The notes below the pieces were generated by a model. It saw nothing but the letters and a program-made list of their open reading frames with translations, did not search any database and had not been told where the DNA came from. The translations under genes and the position numbers were made by a program. From assembly GCA_013396915.1 (NCBI GenBank), contig VWZL01000904.1, positions 67,245-131,244 on the forward strand: a stretch of DNA of 64,000 nt. The letters are read 5' to 3'. Positions within the stretch are counted from its first letter, which is position 1; every line of letters begins with the position of its first letter. Below, in pieces: positions 50,256 to 62,878 of the stretch. This stretch comes from Stercorarius parasiticus. Taxonomy: Eukaryota > Chordata > Aves > Charadriiformes > Stercorariidae.

Positions 50256-53200
50256 AATAAAGTACCACAAGGCTGAAGGGAAAAAATATATTTTTAATTA
50301 TTCTTTTTCTCATTGTTGTAGCTCTTTATTTGGATGAGAAAAGCAGCATTTGTCATTATGATGTTTGTTCACTTTTCATCCATTTATGATCTTTTTCTAA
50401 AGTCTATTTCTTCTTTAATGAAGCAGGATTTTTTAAAAAAATTGTTGCATAGTCTAAACATTATCAGACATAATATATCTGGTACTTAAGTAAGACATAT
50501 CTTTACATGCAACACGAAGATTTTAAAAAATACATTAATAAGCATATATGAGATTCAATACTTAATCTCCCAACAAGACCACAAGTATATTTTATATCCT
50601 TGTAGTCTTAAAGCTGTATATCAACATTATTAGGTTATATATTGTGTATATTCTCAGTATGGTTTCCTCAGCAACTATATTTTGGGTAGCTTTGCTATGG
50701 CAACCAAAGATGATTGCTTATTTTGCTGTTTCAATTAATAATCCATGGCCTGAACTATAAAAGCAATAGTTAGATAATACATCTACAAAAGGCTAAATAA
50801 ACATATGTTACACAAGTGCAAGCCTTCTGTAAGAGTTATTTCTCTGGTGTAGGAATAATACATCAGTACATCACTAATTAGACTCTGTATTTCAGTGCTT
50901 AAAATAGAAACACTGGGCTCAATGCTAGCCTTACGTAGAGGAGGGCACAACAGTGGGTTTTGCAACATATGTGACAATCATCTATTATGTGAGAATCGCA
51001 TTATGTCAGAATCAACTCCCTATTTATGAAGGCAGGAGAATGAATTTCCGAGTATGCCCTTCTGCCCCAGTCTGGCCCTCAGTTACTTGGGAACAAATCT
51101 ATTAAGTCAAAGGAGTCTCTCTGTAAAGCTGACAGAGAATTGGGCCTTTGTCAGTTTTTCTTGCAGAATTTCTAACCCCACTTAGCTGATCCACTGCTTT
51201 TGTTATATAATGGGCAAGGTAAGTTTCTGTGAGACTTCATAAAACTGGTGACAAAATATTCTTAATCAAGCATTTCAGATTTCAGGATGGTAAGCGCAAA
51301 AGCCAAACGCATCTCTAAGCGAACATGATTTTCTGTCTTTAGTTTGGACAAATATAAAGAGTATACAGATGATTTTAACCCTTTTGCAATTTCCATTTAT
51401 ATAAGAATTATTATTTTTTTTGCAGCTCTCCACATTTCAGCACTTTGTCATCTGACTATGAAGTGGCTCCCAGATTTAATTATAAATACAAGTCTAGAAG
51501 CCTGGTTTATGTTACCAGTCTGGATTTAAACATTGCTTTCATAAGCTGTGTCTACACCATTTTTTCCTCATCTCAGCAATGCCCTTACATTGCATGCAGG
51601 TCAGATCACCCACACTTTAGAAGTACATGGTCGATCTATGTAAATTAACTTATGCAATGTCTGGAAATTAAAACATAAATTTTGAGACTTGTGCAAGTCT
51701 TAGTATATGGTCTTACTATAATAATTCTATCATCCTTTGATATACATTATGTTATGTCATAGCTGCGCACTTGGTGAACAGGTAGCAAATGCATGCAATG
51801 CATAATTTCATTGCACGTAGAGAGCTAGGTTCTGAAGGCAGTACCCCATGGCAGACCATAGAAATCCAATGGAAAACCCACAAGAGTCTACGCAACTATA
51901 CAAATTTATTTTTTTTTTAGGTCTTGGCCCCATTGTCCTGTCCCTCAGTCTATCCACAGGAGCCACTTTCCTACCTCAAAATAAGATTTTGAGCTAAACA
52001 CGTGGTACAGTAGTATCAGAAGGTGTGATGTGGTTACATAAGTAGCTATATTATTCTCCATGTCATTCAATATTTGACTGTTCCAACTCTCCCAACTGAG
52101 TTAGATGGGAACCCATGATCAACAAAATCACCCCTCTCCACATAAACCAGGGTTCCATAGTTTTAATTATCTTTGATGCTCGGATCCTAATGGAAATGCT
52201 TCAGTTATTCCATTTATTTGGAAAACTGAATAATCCTAAACCAGTCATTCTCACCTAATCTTTTCTTTTTTTTATAGCAACTTTGCTAGCTGATGCACTT
52301 TTCTGCAATTACCCCATCTCTTTTTATAGAAGGTCAAACTGGAGCTGTCATTTTGTGAAGAGAACACAGGGATTTCTGAAAAGAACATTACCTCCTGAGT
52401 AATCTAAATGAAGGTGGAAACACAAATCAAAATCCCTATGTCTGGGTGCAGAAGTACCCATTGAATTTTCAAAACACGACACCTATCTATACATTCCATG
52501 AATGAATACAGAAGCTTTCACTGGTTCATAGCACCATCACATTCAATGTCAAGATGACCTTATTGTTTATCATCAAATTTTCCAAGTGCTCTAAAATCCA
52601 TATGCTGACCTAGATTGCCTTGAAAATCTCCAGACCTTAAGACATTCAGAAGAGAATGTCTGAGCAAGGCACAAAACAGACAAATACCACACTGAAAAAA
52701 AAAACCCAAGCACACCACATTCATCTTTTTTTCCTCCATACCCCAAGAAACTATGTCTCTAATATGTCTCAAACACGTATGTTGAGCTTTTCTGGGGAAA
52801 ACAATCCTCACAATTTTTTTCATGGTGAAAATTTGAATATCTGCAAACTCCAGGTGAAGCTGATAAATAAGAGTTTTCCATGAGCAAAGGCTGTTTTAAA
52901 GGTAGCCTTGTGATGCTATAGCAGTGTGACTCCCGTTAATGTGCATTAAGCACAGAATACCTGTCATATCCTATGAGTTTGAATTCCCAAAAGCCTGTTT
53001 GCTACGAGCACGTTATTCTCCATCTGTACTTTACAGCAGTAAATTTCTTCCCAGAGCAAAACTTCTGATTTAAGAGATAATGGGTAAGATTTGTTTGCCC
53101 TAAGACATTTAAAAATTTGGACATCAACATTTGAGTTACTCATCCAATGACCAACAGAGAGAAAAAGGCAGGTAAAAAAGGTGTTGTCTAGTATCCCAAA

Positions 53201-56200
53201 AAGGCATCTGAAAGAGGATGAATAACTTACAGAGATGCTCACTTCCTCACTTGTGAATAATTGATGACAGAGTCAAGCTGATACATGATTGTGACACTGG
53301 GGGTGGTTGGAGGAAGAGGAGGACACAGAGCAGAGGAAGGTGGAAGAAACCAGAAGTGGGAGCAGCCTTTGTATAAGAAGTTATGCCCAGCTGGACAAAA
53401 CTAAAGCGTTGTCAAGTGAGATGCAGCTACAATAAATCTGGAGGTTCTTACCTTAAAGGAACAGTATCAACCAGTGAATTTCCTTGTCCAGATACCATTC
53501 TCCATTAAACAGCTCTCCAAGATTAGAACTTCTCCTGGACACCAGTTTTACATCCTGGCTTTTGCAGATACTAGCACAACAGTAGATACTGCTTTATACT
53601 TAAATTGTTTAATTTTATTTTCATGGCATTTTCCTTGGGATTTTACCAAGAATATTTTCCTTCTATTTCAAGATAAAAATGCTTCCACTTTTACTTTGTA
53701 AATGCATGTCATCTTTCGTAATAAAAAACCCTTACCAAATTGTAAATGGTTGTTTTCACTGAAATTTCTGGACAGAATTACAATTAAATCACTGAAGACA
53801 AAAACAAAAGGAAATTCTTCCAAAAAAATATGATAGCAGAATTGGTTACGAGAAAGGAAAGGAATAGGAAGCGATTTAGCAACAAATGTAGCTGATGAAG
53901 ACCTCCTACACATATTGGTTACCTTATTTTGAAATCAATTTTAACACTTTTTAGATGTTTCATCAGTAAATATTACGAATTCTAATTTTATTTTTCGTGT
54001 TAAATAGCATAACTCTGGCTTCTAGAATCACTTCCAAGAGGAACGCGTAACTGTAAATGTGCTTTGAGACTGAACTCCTTGCATAACACATGTATTTATG
54101 TTGGTTTTCACACTCTAATAATTATCAAGCAACTTGCCAATGTTAAGCTTAATTCTTGCCAAAAGCCCCATTCTTGTAGTAATCAATCAACACTTGCTGA
54201 ACAGTAGTTTAAGTTCCATAGAAACATTCAAAATACGCCACAAAATGTAGAATTACTTGCGAGGAAAATGCTGCAGACACTATTTTCATAGCTGACTGCA
54301 TGATTCTTTTCCTGTTATGACCTCAGTAAATATGATAATGGTAAAAATACTGCTTTGAATTCTGCATTTAACAAAAAAGATATTCCAAAGTGTAATAGGT
54401 GGTAAGCAGGCAATTAAGCCTTTGAAATCAATTCCCTCACAGTGAGGATGCAAAAACAAGGGTGAAAATCAGCAAATGCTTTCCAGGCAACAAAAGAGGT
54501 GTTGCCAGCTGAACAATGACCTCTTTAGGGCTAGGGAGATTTGGATTTACCAAAGGTAAACAATCTGGCTTAGAGAGAAAATGCTGAGGAAGAAGATACA
54601 AAACAGGAGGTCACCGACTTCCAAATTCATTATGGGACAAAAGAGTACTGAGATGAACATTGAGGAGTGTAGTTTCAAATAGAGATCCTATAGCCAGGAG
54701 CCTGGGCTAAGCCATTTATGGCCTTGATACAAAATGCCAGTGCATGTTGTTTCTTGAGAATTATGAAGAAGGATAAGAATTTGAGATGGGGTTATGAATA
54801 GTGGGAATTTCTTCCTGATGATACATAATTATATAAAACCTACCAATTAAATGTTGGTTTATCAACAATTATGATCCTGGGGAAAAATAAATATAAGAAA
54901 CAAATATAGGCTAGGAGGGATTTTTTTTGTGATCTTATTGCCAGCTAATGAACCACCACTAGGAAATTCAGGAAGGTTGATGTAACTTCTATAGGAGCTT
55001 ATTTAAATGTGTTGATGATTTCTAGGTTATGCAGAGAAGTGACAGCTTGACAGTATTCAGAACTGGCTGGGCTTAATAAGTAAAACCTAAATTAAGGAAG
55101 AACAAGGTAGTTTCTATTCAATTTATTTGGCAACATGCAACACAAGGAGTACAATGGAGAAGTTCTCAAAAAACCCCTAAAAATAGGGTACCCGTGAATA
55201 TTCAAAAGCATATGTATACAAAATTTCAGAGAGTGAAGGAGAATAGGACAGGAAATGCAGAAAGTCCCAGAAAGTTCAAGAGTTATTCCAAGCCAATTTG
55301 AAATGGACACAGTTCCCCCAAAGACTCAAGGCAGTAGGAGAAAATAAACTCTAAGAGAGCACACCAATAGTGGTATCTATGTCAGAACTGCACATCTCAG
55401 GCCCCCACCTTCAGCAGCTGTAAATTAGTCAGAAAAAATAGCCCTATTATTGCCTCTTTATGTGTTCTGAATTTAACAGCAACAATGAACAAGACTGAAA
55501 GAAGATCTCTGTAATGTTGTGATTGTTGAAATAAAACCTATTTCTTATACTCAGTCTTAAGCTATTACAAGCACAGTGGGAGGAAATCAAGCTGTTCCAT
55601 TGAGAAAATTGGTACTGAAGATCTGGGTTCCCTTCAGTGGGAACAATGACACCCTTACAGGGTGAGGTGGCTCCTGGCCATGATAAGCCTGAACTTCTGC
55701 TGCCAAAACATATTTCTAAGAGCAGATTGTCACTTTTATAATCTGCAGCTGAAGTGTGTGTGTAAGGCCCTGAGTGACAAGTGCAGATATATTGGCTTTT
55801 CCTAAAACATCTGCAGTTGTGACTTTTTTGGTGGGGTGTAGGCATGTGGATGCCTGCAGGCATGTCCACACCAGACAGTGTGATGCTCTTGGTGTGCATT
55901 GCTGCTGTCCCTGCTACTTCTAGCATCACATTCGAGTCAAGCTGCCACCTCTGACATGCAGCGGTCCTTCTGCTACATACAATACGACCCCATACCATTC
56001 TGTACAAGGCTCCTTAGCAAAGCCAGTGTTGTGTACAGGCGTGAACAACTGCGCCAGAATTTCTCAAAGATTCGCTGTCCTGTGAACTAAGAGGAAAATT
56101 TTTCTCTCTCATAAAAGACATTTCAGAAGGAAATAAAATATTTATCCGTCTTACTGCAACAGTGTTATATGCTCTTACTGCATCACTCAGGAAGTTAAAG

Positions 56201-59200
56201 AACAGCATGATATCTTTAAACATGTTACATCAGGGGGGAGACAATCTTGTCTTTTAAAGCAAGAAACTTTGCTAATGCATCCCCAATACTTCTGCACCCA
56301 TCCCTGTCCCCACGGTCAGGTACAGCCACAACCACAGTAAATGTTCCCAAAGGTGCTATCTGGAAAACAAGAGCACTGAGTTTTATGAGGGCTGCTTACA
56401 CACAGCTGTCTTCACGTTGTGGATCATGAAGACTGTCTTCAGATTGCTCTTATTTGGCCTTACCTCCACTACACAGTATTTACTGTGACTGAAGTAAAAA
56501 GCGCCTGCACAGCTTTGCTCTCTGCAATATGTCTTCATTCACGCTCAGCAAGGCACTGACGTGAAGACTAGTACTGCCAGGGAAAGCTTTACACCTCCCC
56601 TTCCCTCACACAGGGGCTTACTCCCTGACACTTGCTGTCATCGATGTCCCCAGCCCGTACTGCCCCTGCTGCCCTCTCCAGCCCGCCCTGGCATGATGGG
56701 ATGGACACAGGCAGGGTCTGAGGAAGACAGTCAGAAAAATAAAGCCAAATTTGCAAGGGCAAAGCCAACACAAGAGGGAAGAGAATCAGGCCTAGATTTG
56801 TGCTTCTCCACTTGTCTAAAGACATACATTAAAAAATGGGTTTATAGCACTTTGAGAATAGCAAATGCAAACTTCTACAGAAGTACAAAATATTATTACA
56901 TCATTATTACTGTATTCTTTGGAAAGTAACATGAAAAATGTCACTTCTAATATCCTCCAAGAGGCCTTACTTCTTAGGAAAATATTTAATTTAAGGTAGC
57001 TTGAAAATAAGAATAGCAGCAATGAAAACATGCTCAGAGCATCGTCCCTGTGACAGACCTGCTAATGGACATAGAAAAGAAGGGATGTTGCCTTTGCAGG
57101 GAGATAGCCATGACTGATAAGCTTCAGGAGATGCCTCTGCAGTTGCCGATGCAAGAGACCTACCTACAAACCTTTAACAAGGAAATATACGGGAAGTGCA
57201 AATCCAAATTATTCAGTGCGTGCGTTTGTTTTACCGGAACTGAATTAGAACAGAGGGAAAGGCATCCCACCACCACACGGCTATTTAGTGCATGGTGATG
57301 CCTTTGACATCCAATTTGTCTTTCAAAAGGGGGAAACCACCATCTGCATTTGAAAACTGTTTAAAAGATTATCCAGGCTGACATACCTTTGTGTTTCCTC
57401 TCTGATCGGAGGTAGCGGAGTCGACAGTAATGTTCCTCAGTGTCACAATCAGGCTGCAATCATCAAGCTGCCCACTTCCAGAGAGGCGAAAATTTACCAT
57501 GTTGACATATTCTTACTGGCAGTGTAGCTGTTTCATCTCACGCAGAAGGAACATACTGCCGTGTTAGGTTTTGACAGGTCTCCAGAAAAAAAATGCACTT
57601 AGCTGGCAACTACTATGCAGAGACACTGCAATATCTAACCCACTTTCACAAAGACCAACAGAAACATTTTCATTATTATTGACAATATAATCAGCATGAT
57701 ATGGATTTTCATTATAGCATTTTCTTGTTACTAGTTTTTTAGAGAAGCTTTGAGATTAAAAATATTGTTTTGCTAGTATCTAATCTCTACCAAGAAATTA
57801 AGGCTATCAATTCCAAGCTCAAGACTAACATTTTCTCACAATCATGAGTTCCTTCTTCTATGCCAGTAGCTGACTGAACGAAGTTTTGACGTTGTTGCTA
57901 ACTCTGTAGAAGACATTGAAATCTGAAGTCTAGCATGTTGCTGTATATGGCCCCTTGTTTACCTGAGAGAAGTTAAATAAATAGAACCTCCTTTGTCTTC
58001 ATTCCAGCATCTGATTAGAATTGCTGCACTGTTAAAAAGCAATGATCATTTATTGTTAACACAAACATATTCTCTCTTGGAAAAGACATGCATCCTATTT
58101 CGGCATGGGTTTTATAGTCACCAAACTAAACAGCATGTTGCTGTAATTGGGGGATAAACATTCTGCCCCGCTGTGTGCCCTTTTCTCACTTTGTTGTTTT
58201 TCATGATGGTTTTCTTTGGGTCCTGAGCCAATTGTTTGTCCTGAGGTATCCTTGGTGTGATCTCTAACAGAATTTGCTCCCTGCTTTACTCTACCGCCTG
58301 TGCTCCGCTTCTGGTTACTGAACAAGTGTGACTCTTGGGGGTTGTAGATGAAAGAACATATTGGTTATAAAGAATAATAATAATACGTGGGCCACATCAA
58401 AAACAGTGAACAAACATTACTAATTAATTATCTAAGGCAATTGGAAGGGCTTATAGATAAATATTTTGAATAGTAACTGGGCACAATTATCATCACTTTA
58501 CAGTGAAGAAGCCAGAACAACATTGGGGATACAGGGGTCTGCCCCAGCATATCTAAAAACTTGGTGGTGATGCCAGGACCAGAATTGCCCTAGAGACAGC
58601 CTGCAAGGCCAGAATGAGGTGTATGTTTGCAGTACCTGAGGAGGAGTCTTGGACCATTCAAAGATCTCAATATAGTGGGGTGAGATGGGATTTATGGAAA
58701 TAACCCTGTTAAGCTGGTAGCACCCAGACAGCTTTTTTCTTGTGCTAAAAATTCCTATTTGCTCAAATAGTGGTGGATGAATCTTTCCCATCAATGATTT
58801 TTTCTACTTGATGCTGTTCCTACTGTGCAGGCTCATAATTCCAGTAGGGTAGAACTGAATCTGTGGTACTTTTGCAAGATTATGTACAAAGATAATCTTC
58901 ATTTTTAGAACCATCCATACCGAGGAGCAACATTACGTCTACATTACACTGTCAGCTAGAGCAGCTAGGCCTTGGTATACTTCACACCAGTTAAAGAACC
59001 TGGTTTGCCATGCCCCAGAATGAGAGCTGAAGAGCCTGTGGTAGGACTGTGTAGGTAGAGATGAGAGTATGTTGGTTTGCTAATCAGGAAAGAAAACTCT
59101 TATTAATCTCTGTTTAGGCCCTGCACTATCATAAACCTTCAAGTCCTCCTGACAAAGCAGTGAAGAGAAGGGAAATTAATTATTTGTGATTCTAAACTGC

Positions 59201-62200
59201 AGTTTCTTAGTTTGTAAAATGCTGCCTGGCATGTTCATGGGAACCAAAGAAGGTTTGGAGTCAGATCCAAAAAAACACAAAAACCCTTTAAGTTGGGCAG
59301 ACCAGAGCACCACAGCATTTTTTAACCAGTTGGAATCAAAACTCCTGAACCAATCCCCTAGGCTTCCTCTGCAGTGAGCAGGGAGACCTACAGCGCAAGG
59401 ACAGGGCTCTTCATGGGAAGCTGGCTAATAAAGGACTACCCCAGTGCCAGCCCTCCAGAAAAATCTGCAGACGGGCACATTTCAACCCCTGTTCCTGCCC
59501 AGGAATTAGGCACTTCTGTGCTAGAGGAAAGTGCTTCCCCACACCACAGAGAGATGTGCAGTCCTGCACCTTTTCACATGGCCTGCGTTTAATTTGTTTA
59601 ACCCAGGTGTAATACATAAACACGTTCTTGTGTGGGCGCTGGCTCTAGACCAAGCGCTGCCTGCAGAAGCTAGTGGAGGGCAATGAAGGCAGCCTGGCCG
59701 TCCCAGAGCAGCGCTAAGCCAGGACTACGCAGGCAGAAACAGGAGCGTGGTGCCGGGTGGTGGCTGTGTACGCACGTTTCAGTCTTGCCTTAAAAACTAG
59801 ATGTGGGGGAAAGCCAGATACGGGCAAAAGGCAGTTGGAGAAATGCTACCTTAACACAACTCAAATATAACCCCCCACTGAACTACACTTCACATCCTAG
59901 GACTCTCCTATATGCTTTCAAAAAATAGTCTGTGGCAAATTTAAATTGCAAATGAAGCTGCTCTAATCTTAGCTACTTTAAATACCTTACTACATGGATC
60001 CTTCAGGGTGACAGGTGACTAGATTTAGATTTCTTTCGAATTAGTCTCATGACAACCGTTTGTGAGATAATAGAATCTCTATTTTCCTGCAACTCTGAGG
60101 TAGGCTTTGGCTGTTCCACACACACTAAGGATGCTTTTTTCCAGCTCCTTGATACCCTGCCCAAAGGAAAGCTCAGCTACCCCTTCGTTCTTCGTCCAGG
60201 GTCTGCGTAAGCCTCTGTCTGTCAACAATAAAACCCTTCTAATCACCAACATTATGCAAACTATTGCTGAACATATAGCAACTACATCATCCACCTGGAC
60301 AATTACAGCATTTCTAGTGTGTAAACCTTTCTGGCAGAGCGCTTTGAGATTTCTAACACAGGGAAAATATGTTCTAAAACTAAAGCCTGTTGCATGCTAT
60401 TTATTGGTTAATCACCAAACAGTAAAGTTATTGGGACAATTTCTCAGTAAAACTATATTAAACTCAACTGAAACAATTTAGAGAAATAGATAATGCTTTG
60501 TGCTCTAATAGTTTTTTATTTGAGTGTTTACTATTGCTAAATTTTGTGCGGACATGTAATTTCAAGTGACATATTTCAAGCCCACAAATCTCACACCAAC
60601 ATCGCTAAGAAAAAATGTCCTCTATTATTCCACATCTTGGTAGCTGCGGTGGGATTGAATCAAGGAGCAGAGTTCTAAATTGAACCATTACTATTCTCGT
60701 TGATGTAAATAATACAGTACTTCAGAATTAAACCCACGCAGGGAAAAGTCAAAACCTGATTGTTTTTAGTTTTGCTAGATCACATCATAAAAAACTCCTA
60801 TATCAATGTCAACATGTAGAAATTCAGAGTGAAAGCATCTTTTCCTTTTAAATAGGCCAACAAAAAAAAATAATATTCATATTCTTAAAGTAGAATTAAT
60901 GACCTATGCACAAAACCCAGAATTGTTTCCATACATTAGAAATAAATCTGATCTGATGACCACCTTTAAATGAAATATCCGTAGCTATGTTGTCACAAGG
61001 GACATTTCAAAGAGGACATGAGACTGCTGCCTTAGGACGATTGTCATAAGAGTAAATTACTTTTATACCATTTCCTACTCCTTCTACAGGTTTTGTCGGG
61101 AGAATGAATATATCTTAACACTGCATTCTGTACTTGCTCTAGTCTGTCGCAGGAATGAATTATCACCAAATTTTAATGCTTCAATACTGTGCATTTTTAT
61201 TCTCATTATATTCTCCCTTTTTTCTCAATCTTGTGAGAAAAATTATAATAATAAAGAGAAAATAGCAGAACATTTATCCATTTATCCATTCCCTTGACAC
61301 CCTTAAGATTGTAACCAGAACAGAAAATTATATGAAAATGATTTGTTCTTACTCTAAATATAGACACAAGGAAAGAAATAAGTTTAAAATTAATCAGTTC
61401 CCTGAAGAATATGAATCCTTGGTCCATCTTCAGTGCCCTAAAATGTACTTCTACGTCGAGCATTGTCATCAATTAAAGATATAGACAGTATTAAACATTG
61501 ACATCTGCTACTGTGATGTGGACCGCTGTGAAGTAAGACTGCAATTGGACATGATATCCCATTTTGGTACAACAAGGCACAGAGAAAAGAAAGGCAGAGC
61601 ACTAGACCACTGAAATGTTTTGCAAAGGCACAGATGTTAGGAAATCCGAACGCTGCAAGTACTTGTCTCTAAACCAAAAAGGGTCACATTTCTGCTGAAT
61701 ATGCAGGATATATTTCATGCTTTTTGGTCATATCTTCTTTTAAGACAGAATGAGGTACAGGTGCATAAATTGGCATTTTCTCAGTACGTAACGTTTTCAT
61801 ACCAAGGAATAAAAAAAACACCAAACAGCCATTTATGACAGTAACGTTTTATAAACATTATCATAATCTTTCTCTCTTCAAAACTATATATATGTATGTA
61901 TATTCACATACGTAGATATCCATTACTATATCTATATACACATATACATATACAGAACAATGATATTCTGAGAAACAATAGTTGAACAACTTTTTGCAGG
62001 TGAGCTTAGCTGCAAGCTAAGTGTGCTGTCATAACTGTCTGTTTGCATGTCTTTACCCAGGGATAAATGTAAAGATAATTATCCAGCATTCCTGCAGAGT
62101 ATGAGTACACTCAATAGCAGTGACCATGGTCAAGTTCAAATTGTGTGTTTTTCTGATATGACTAGTTCACCTAATACTCCCAGATCTGTGCTGTAAGGCA

Positions 62201-62261
62201 CTCTACCATCATGTAGACAATAGTAATTCCTGTCCCAAAGAGATTATAAACTGTATCAGTA
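50256..62261. other. Long non-coding stretch, no gene recognised
   Basis: About 12 kb of AT-rich DNA. The longest frame (55447-56007 minus, 186 codons) and others (56561-56929, 60107-60481) have no recognisable motif and no splice-bounded structure that I could support. Small GC-richer patches occur at 56580-56720 and 59630-59770. A TA/CA-rich microsatellite-like patch lies at 61884-61955. CATTTATCCATTTATCCATT (61271-61290) is a short direct repeat. Confidence 0.5.
61884..61955. repeat. TA/CA-rich imperfect microsatellite
   Basis: Alternating purine-pyrimidine text (ATATATATGTATGTATATTC, then TATATACACATATACATATA) with interruptions. It is simple-sequence DNA, not part of an element. Confidence 0.75.
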
Positions 62262-62395
62262 AGAAATTGGAAAGGAAATTGAGGCACAAAGCGGTAAAAT
62301 GACTTGCCAAGGGCATGGAAAAAAGTCAGCAATAAAGAATGTGATCCGGGTTTCCTGATTGTCATGCCAGTATTCTTTCTCTTTCTAGGAGCCGT
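62262..62395 (-). mobile_element. MIR-type (CORE-SINE) fragment, antisense
   Basis: Plus-strand text GGAAATTGAGGCACAAAGCG then AAATGACTTGCCAAGGGCAT is the complement of the conserved MIR segment (family: ACCTTGGGCAAGTCACTT...CTCAGTTTCC). GATCCGGGTTTCCTGATTGT occupies the place of the tRNA-derived B-box region. The copy is heavily diverged, as expected for an amniote-age SINE. It abuts the CR1 that starts at 62401. The minus-strand 64-codon frame over it (62171-62365) is chance. Confidence 0.62.
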
Positions 62396-62400
62396 AACAT

Positions 62401-62878
62401 AGAATCATAAAATCACAGAATCATAGAATAGTTTAGGTTGGAAGGGACCTTTAAAGGTCATCTAGTCCAAACTACCCCCCCCCAGCCCCCTGCAAGGAGC
62501 AGAGACATCTTCAACTAGATCAGGTTGCCGAGAGCCCCGTCCAGCCTGACCTTGAATGTTTCCAGGGATGGGGCATCTACCACCTCTCTGGGCAATGTCT
62601 TCCAGGGTTTCAACACCCCCACTGTATAAAATTTGTTCCTTATATCTAGTCTAAATCTACCCTCTTTCAGTTTAAAACCATAACCCCTTGTCCTATCGCA
62701 ATAGGCCCTGCTAAAAAGCTTGTCCCCATCTTTCTTACCAACCCCCTTTAAGTACTGAAAGGGCACAATAAGGTCTCCCCAGAGCCTTCCCTTCTCTAGG
62801 CTGAAGAACACCAACTCAGACTGGCTTCATGGGAGAAGTGTTCCATCCGCCTTATTATTTTAGTAGCCCTCCTCTGAA
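62401..62878 (-). mobile_element. CR1 LINE 3' end, antisense, 5'-truncated
   Basis: Plus strand begins with the CR1 3' terminal repeats (AGAATCATAAAATCACAGAA, then TCATAGAATAG) and GTTTAGGTTGGAAGGGACCT. A C-run follows at about 62476-62484. The minus strand keeps a 99-codon ORF2 C-terminal frame (62814-62515) with [29 protein letters not shown] and [12 protein letters not shown]. The upstream part (62815-62878), with GCCCTCCTCTGA near its end, reads as the complement of the V-Q-R-R region. Truncation is near 62878. It is a close relative of the copy at 6503-6825. Confidence 0.94.

Noticed and set aside
55447..56007. 186-codon minus-strand frame
   Set aside because: No recognisable motif, domain or splice structure. 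It is the longest frame outside a retroelement, but such frames occur by chance in 64 kb read in six frames.
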